Shown here: positions 62,056 through 64,000 of the stretch, one piece after another
Layout: each line of letters starts with the position of its first letter
Numbering within the stretch: the first letter of the stretch is position 1
From: Cinclus cinclus
Lineage: Eukaryota; Chordata; Aves; Passeriformes; Cinclidae
DNA: 64,000 nucleotides
Direction: 5' to 3'
Assembly: GCF_963662255.1 (NCBI RefSeq)
Contig: NW_026912207.1
Location: 1 to 64,000, forward strand
Notes under the pieces: generated by a model
Told to the model about the DNA's origin: nothing
The model's input: only the letters and a program-made list of their open reading frames with translations
Databases searched by the model: none
Position numbers and translations under genes: made by a program

Positions 62056-63434
62056 CAGCCTGCTGTTCTGAAGCTTCGCTGGCTGCCGTTCGTGCCCAGA
62101 CGCCATTTCCTTCCCAAGGAGGCGAAGCGCCGTCTACTTCTCGCAGCGAGCACGCTGCTCCTGGCTTTCGCTTCTGCCGCAACGAGCTCGCTACGAGCAC
62201 TTTTCTTCTCAACCCTCTAGACCATTGCGTTCTGCTTTTCTTGTCTCGTGAATGGAGACGGAAAGCTTCTCGGCTACAATCTCGCCTAGAACAACTGCGG
62301 CTACACATTAAGCTCGCCCGGAACGCCCTGCTGAAACTTGCCTTCTGGCACCACATTCGCGGGGCAGCCGTCTTTCTTCGGCCACCTGCCAAGTGGCCCC
62401 ATATCGCCGCGCTCGTTGCACTCCGCTTGTCAGATTGGCTTCCCGTGGCGCTGATTTCAGCCTGGCCAAATACTAGCGCCGCGGAGAGCTGTCTCGCAGA
62501 CAATCATGTTCCAGCATAGAAATTTGTCCTGCAATGTTCCCCCCTCTTTTCCCTCATTGTGCTGCTCTGATGAATGCCTTGAGCATGGAACGACTTAAGC
62601 CAGCAAGTATTCCTCGCCGGCCACCTCTCGCTGTGCAAGATGTATGCCGTGGACCCTTGGAACGCTGCCAAGCAAAAAGCAGAGCAGTGACCATAAAAGC
62701 GAGGAGAGAGCATGCACGAAGCACACTAGTTCTGTCTAGTGCTTTCCGTGCAGAGAGGCGGCAAAGCTGAATGCCGTGCCAGAGCTTCACTTCTCGCTGG
62801 AGCACAGGAAGGCAAGAATGAAGAGGCAGAACACAGCCTTGGTTTCAGCAGCCTCCGGGGCTGCAAAAGTTCAGCAATAGCTCTGTCAAAGCAGAACTCG
62901 GCTGAGAATGCTCTCGCAGCTTGGGAAAGTTAGGCGCAGCTGTTGACCAGCTCTGCCCGTGGCCACAGGCTGCTTCTTCCACCTTCACTGTGGCAGAGCT
63001 TTTGCGGAACAGAGAGGGCATTCTTCAAGGGCGTGTTCTCCAAGGTGCTGTGAAACAGAGCCTAGCACGCTGTCTCGCTGATCCTGGCTTTCGGCAAGCA
63101 GGCGTGCCAGACCGCCTACATTCTGCACTCTGGCAGCCTAGTTGCCAGCTTTCGGCAGCTGCTGTCCTAGCAAGGAAGCTCAGGGAGTCAAAGCCAGTGC
63201 CGGGCGGCACCTTTCTGCTTTGCCCGCCTAAGCGGCGCCACGCTCCCTCGGATACTGTGTCCTTTCCCTCTGCACTGCGTCTGCCGAGGTGCTCTCTGCC
63301 TCTCGGAGCAGAAGGGCAAAGGACAATGTTTTCCACAGCAGGGTAGAAATGGCATTGCTAGCAGGAAAGCTAGATGCCTTGGAACTGTCCCCTTAGCCCT
63401 TGCCACTCACTTCAGGCTCGTACGCTGAGCAGAA
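62056..63434 (+). repeat. Satellite monomer M46
   Basis: Complete copy carrying 49C and 961G, abruptly close to consensus after the divergent M43-M45. Confidence 0.97.
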
Positions 63435-64000
63435 CAGCCTGCTGTTCTGAAGCTTCGCTGGCTGCCGTTCGTGCCCAGACGCGATTTCCTTCCCAAGGAG
63501 GCGAAGCGCCGTCTACTTCTCGCAGCGAGCACGCTGCTCCTGGCTTTCGCTTCTGCCGCAACGAGCTCGCTACGAGCACTTTTCTTCTCAACCCTCTAGA
63601 CCATTGCTTTCTGCTTTTCTTGTCTCGTGAATGGAGACGGAAAGCTTCTCGGCTACAATCTCGCCTAGAACAACTGCGGCTACACATTAAGCTCGCCCGG
63701 AACGCCCTGCTGAAACTTGCCTTCTGGCACCCCATTCGCGGGGCAGCCGTCTTTCTTCGGCCACCTGCCAAGTGGCCCCATATCGCCGTGCTCGTTGCAC
63801 TCCGCTTGTCAGATTGGCTTCCCGTGGCGCTGATTTCAGCCTGGCCAAATACTAGCGCCGCGGAGAGCTGTCTCGCAGACAATCATGTTCCAGCATAGAA
63901 ATTTGTCCTGCAATGTTCCCCCCTCTTTTCCCGCATTGTGCTGCTCTGATGAATGCCTTGAGCATGGAACGACTTAAGCCAGCAAGTATTCCTCGCCGGC
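63435..64000 (+). repeat. Satellite monomer M47 (cut by window end)
   Basis: The first 566 bp of a further copy, carrying 174T, 298C, 355T and 499G. This left part matches M40 except for 31G. The truncation is the window edge, not a biological end. Confidence 0.97.

Larger units (their letters stand above)
45508..63434 (+). repeat. Trimeric higher-order repeat region with one extra unit (M34-M46)
   Basis: Marker order repeats every three units. 1264T/1276A followed by 5T occurs at M35/36, M38/39 and M41/42. 1179A followed by a 49C+174T unit occurs at M37/38, M40/41 and M44/45. 961G occurs at M39, M42 and M46, with the following units M40, M43 and M47 carrying 174T+298C. M43 is an additional monomer that shifts the last trimer by 1379 bp. 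Trimers are best taken as 45508-49644, 49645-53781, 53782-57918 and 59298-63434. Confidence 0.75.
1..64000 (+). repeat. Satellite array: 46.4 head-to-tail copies of a 1379-bp monomer
   Basis: The same 1379-bp sequence recurs in direct orientation across the entire window: 46 complete copies and a 566-bp partial one. Every landmark (the junction palindrome, the C6 pyrimidine tract, the CATAAAAG element, the NheI-like GCTAGC) recurs at exactly +1379, so there is no net insertion or deletion anywhere. Variation consists of substitutions at 38 or more offsets, nearly all biallelic and shared by several copies, which is the signature of concerted evolution. The consensus has single sites for XbaI (offset 161), AflII (539), SphI (655), SpeI (670) and NheI (1302), so a digest should give a 1.38-kb ladder. 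No transposon ends, target-site duplications, rRNA, tRNA or telomere repeats were seen. The array is eukaryotic satellite DNA by organisation; the family is not one I recognise. Confidence 0.98.

Noticed and set aside
1..64000. CRISPR array or other prokaryotic repeat system
   Set aside because: The repeat is 1379 bp with no spacers between copies, and no cas-like or other prokaryotic gene is present.
1..64000. Ribosomal RNA, 5S, tRNA, snRNA or histone tandem gene cluster
   Set aside because: I found no recognisable rRNA or tRNA segments, internal Pol III boxes, or histone reading frame in the unit.
1..64000. Centromeric satellite with CENP-B boxes, or telomeric repeats
   Set aside because: Scanning TTCG- and CCCG-containing sites by eye on both strands gave no match to the CENP-B box core, and TTAGGG-type runs are absent. 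A centromeric location is still possible without a CENP-B box.
1..64000. Transposable element or integrated virus array
   Set aside because: There are no terminal repeats, target-site duplications, poly-A tails, or transposase, reverse transcriptase or capsid-like frames in the unit.

Overview
The whole 64-kb window is one uninterrupted head-to-tail satellite array. A unit of exactly 1379 bp repeats 46 times (1-63434), followed by the first 566 bp of a 47th copy (63435-64000). No unique flanking DNA is seen at either edge, so the array continues beyond both. I found no insertion or deletion in any copy: every landmark recurs at +1379 from start to end. Copies differ only by base substitutions, at 38 or more variable positions, and the most divergent copy (M45) differs from the consensus at about 15 of 1379 positions (roughly 1%).

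I number the copies M1-M47. Copy Mn starts at 1+1379*(n-1), and variants are written as offset within the unit plus base. The consensus reads 5C 31C 49G 174G 298A 315G 355C 402T 420A 425C 429G 454T 499T 586T 599C 604G 608C 638A 684G 805G 954A 961C 1062T 1179G 1241C 1244C 1256G 1264A 1276T. The phase of the unit is arbitrary, because it was set by where the window starts.

Layout. M1-M2 are relatively divergent. M3-M14 (2759-19306) alternate between 174G and 174T units, which gives six dimeric higher-order repeats of 2758 bp. From M14 to M44 the marked units (1062G and/or 1264T/1276A) fall only at multiples of three monomers, which indicates a 4137-bp trimeric higher-order repeat. It is most visible at M22-M27 and M34-M46, with one extra monomer (M43) breaking the phase near the right end. 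M15-M34 is the most homogenised part (about 2 non-consensus sites per copy) and M35-M46 the most diverse (about 6.5).

Organism. An indel-free, about 99% identical array of at least 46 kilobase-scale units with higher-order structure is typical of eukaryotic nuclear satellite DNA. Base composition is in the mid-50s % G+C by eye, and CpG is well retained (about 78 per unit by hand count). A bird or other vertebrate satellite would fit, but so would many eukaryotes, and nothing here fixes the lineage.

Genes. I support no protein-coding or RNA gene. Each unit carries several overlapping open frames of 64-174 codons on both strands, but their variants are mostly amino-acid-changing, one allele introduces a stop, and 1379 is not a multiple of three, so frames do not run through the array. 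The sub-features worth noting are a 9-bp inverted repeat across each unit boundary as phased here, with a common SNP in its loop; two CTAG-centred bulged hairpins; a TATA-like CATAAAAG; a C6-containing pyrimidine tract; and linked SNP blocks that record conversion or unequal exchange.
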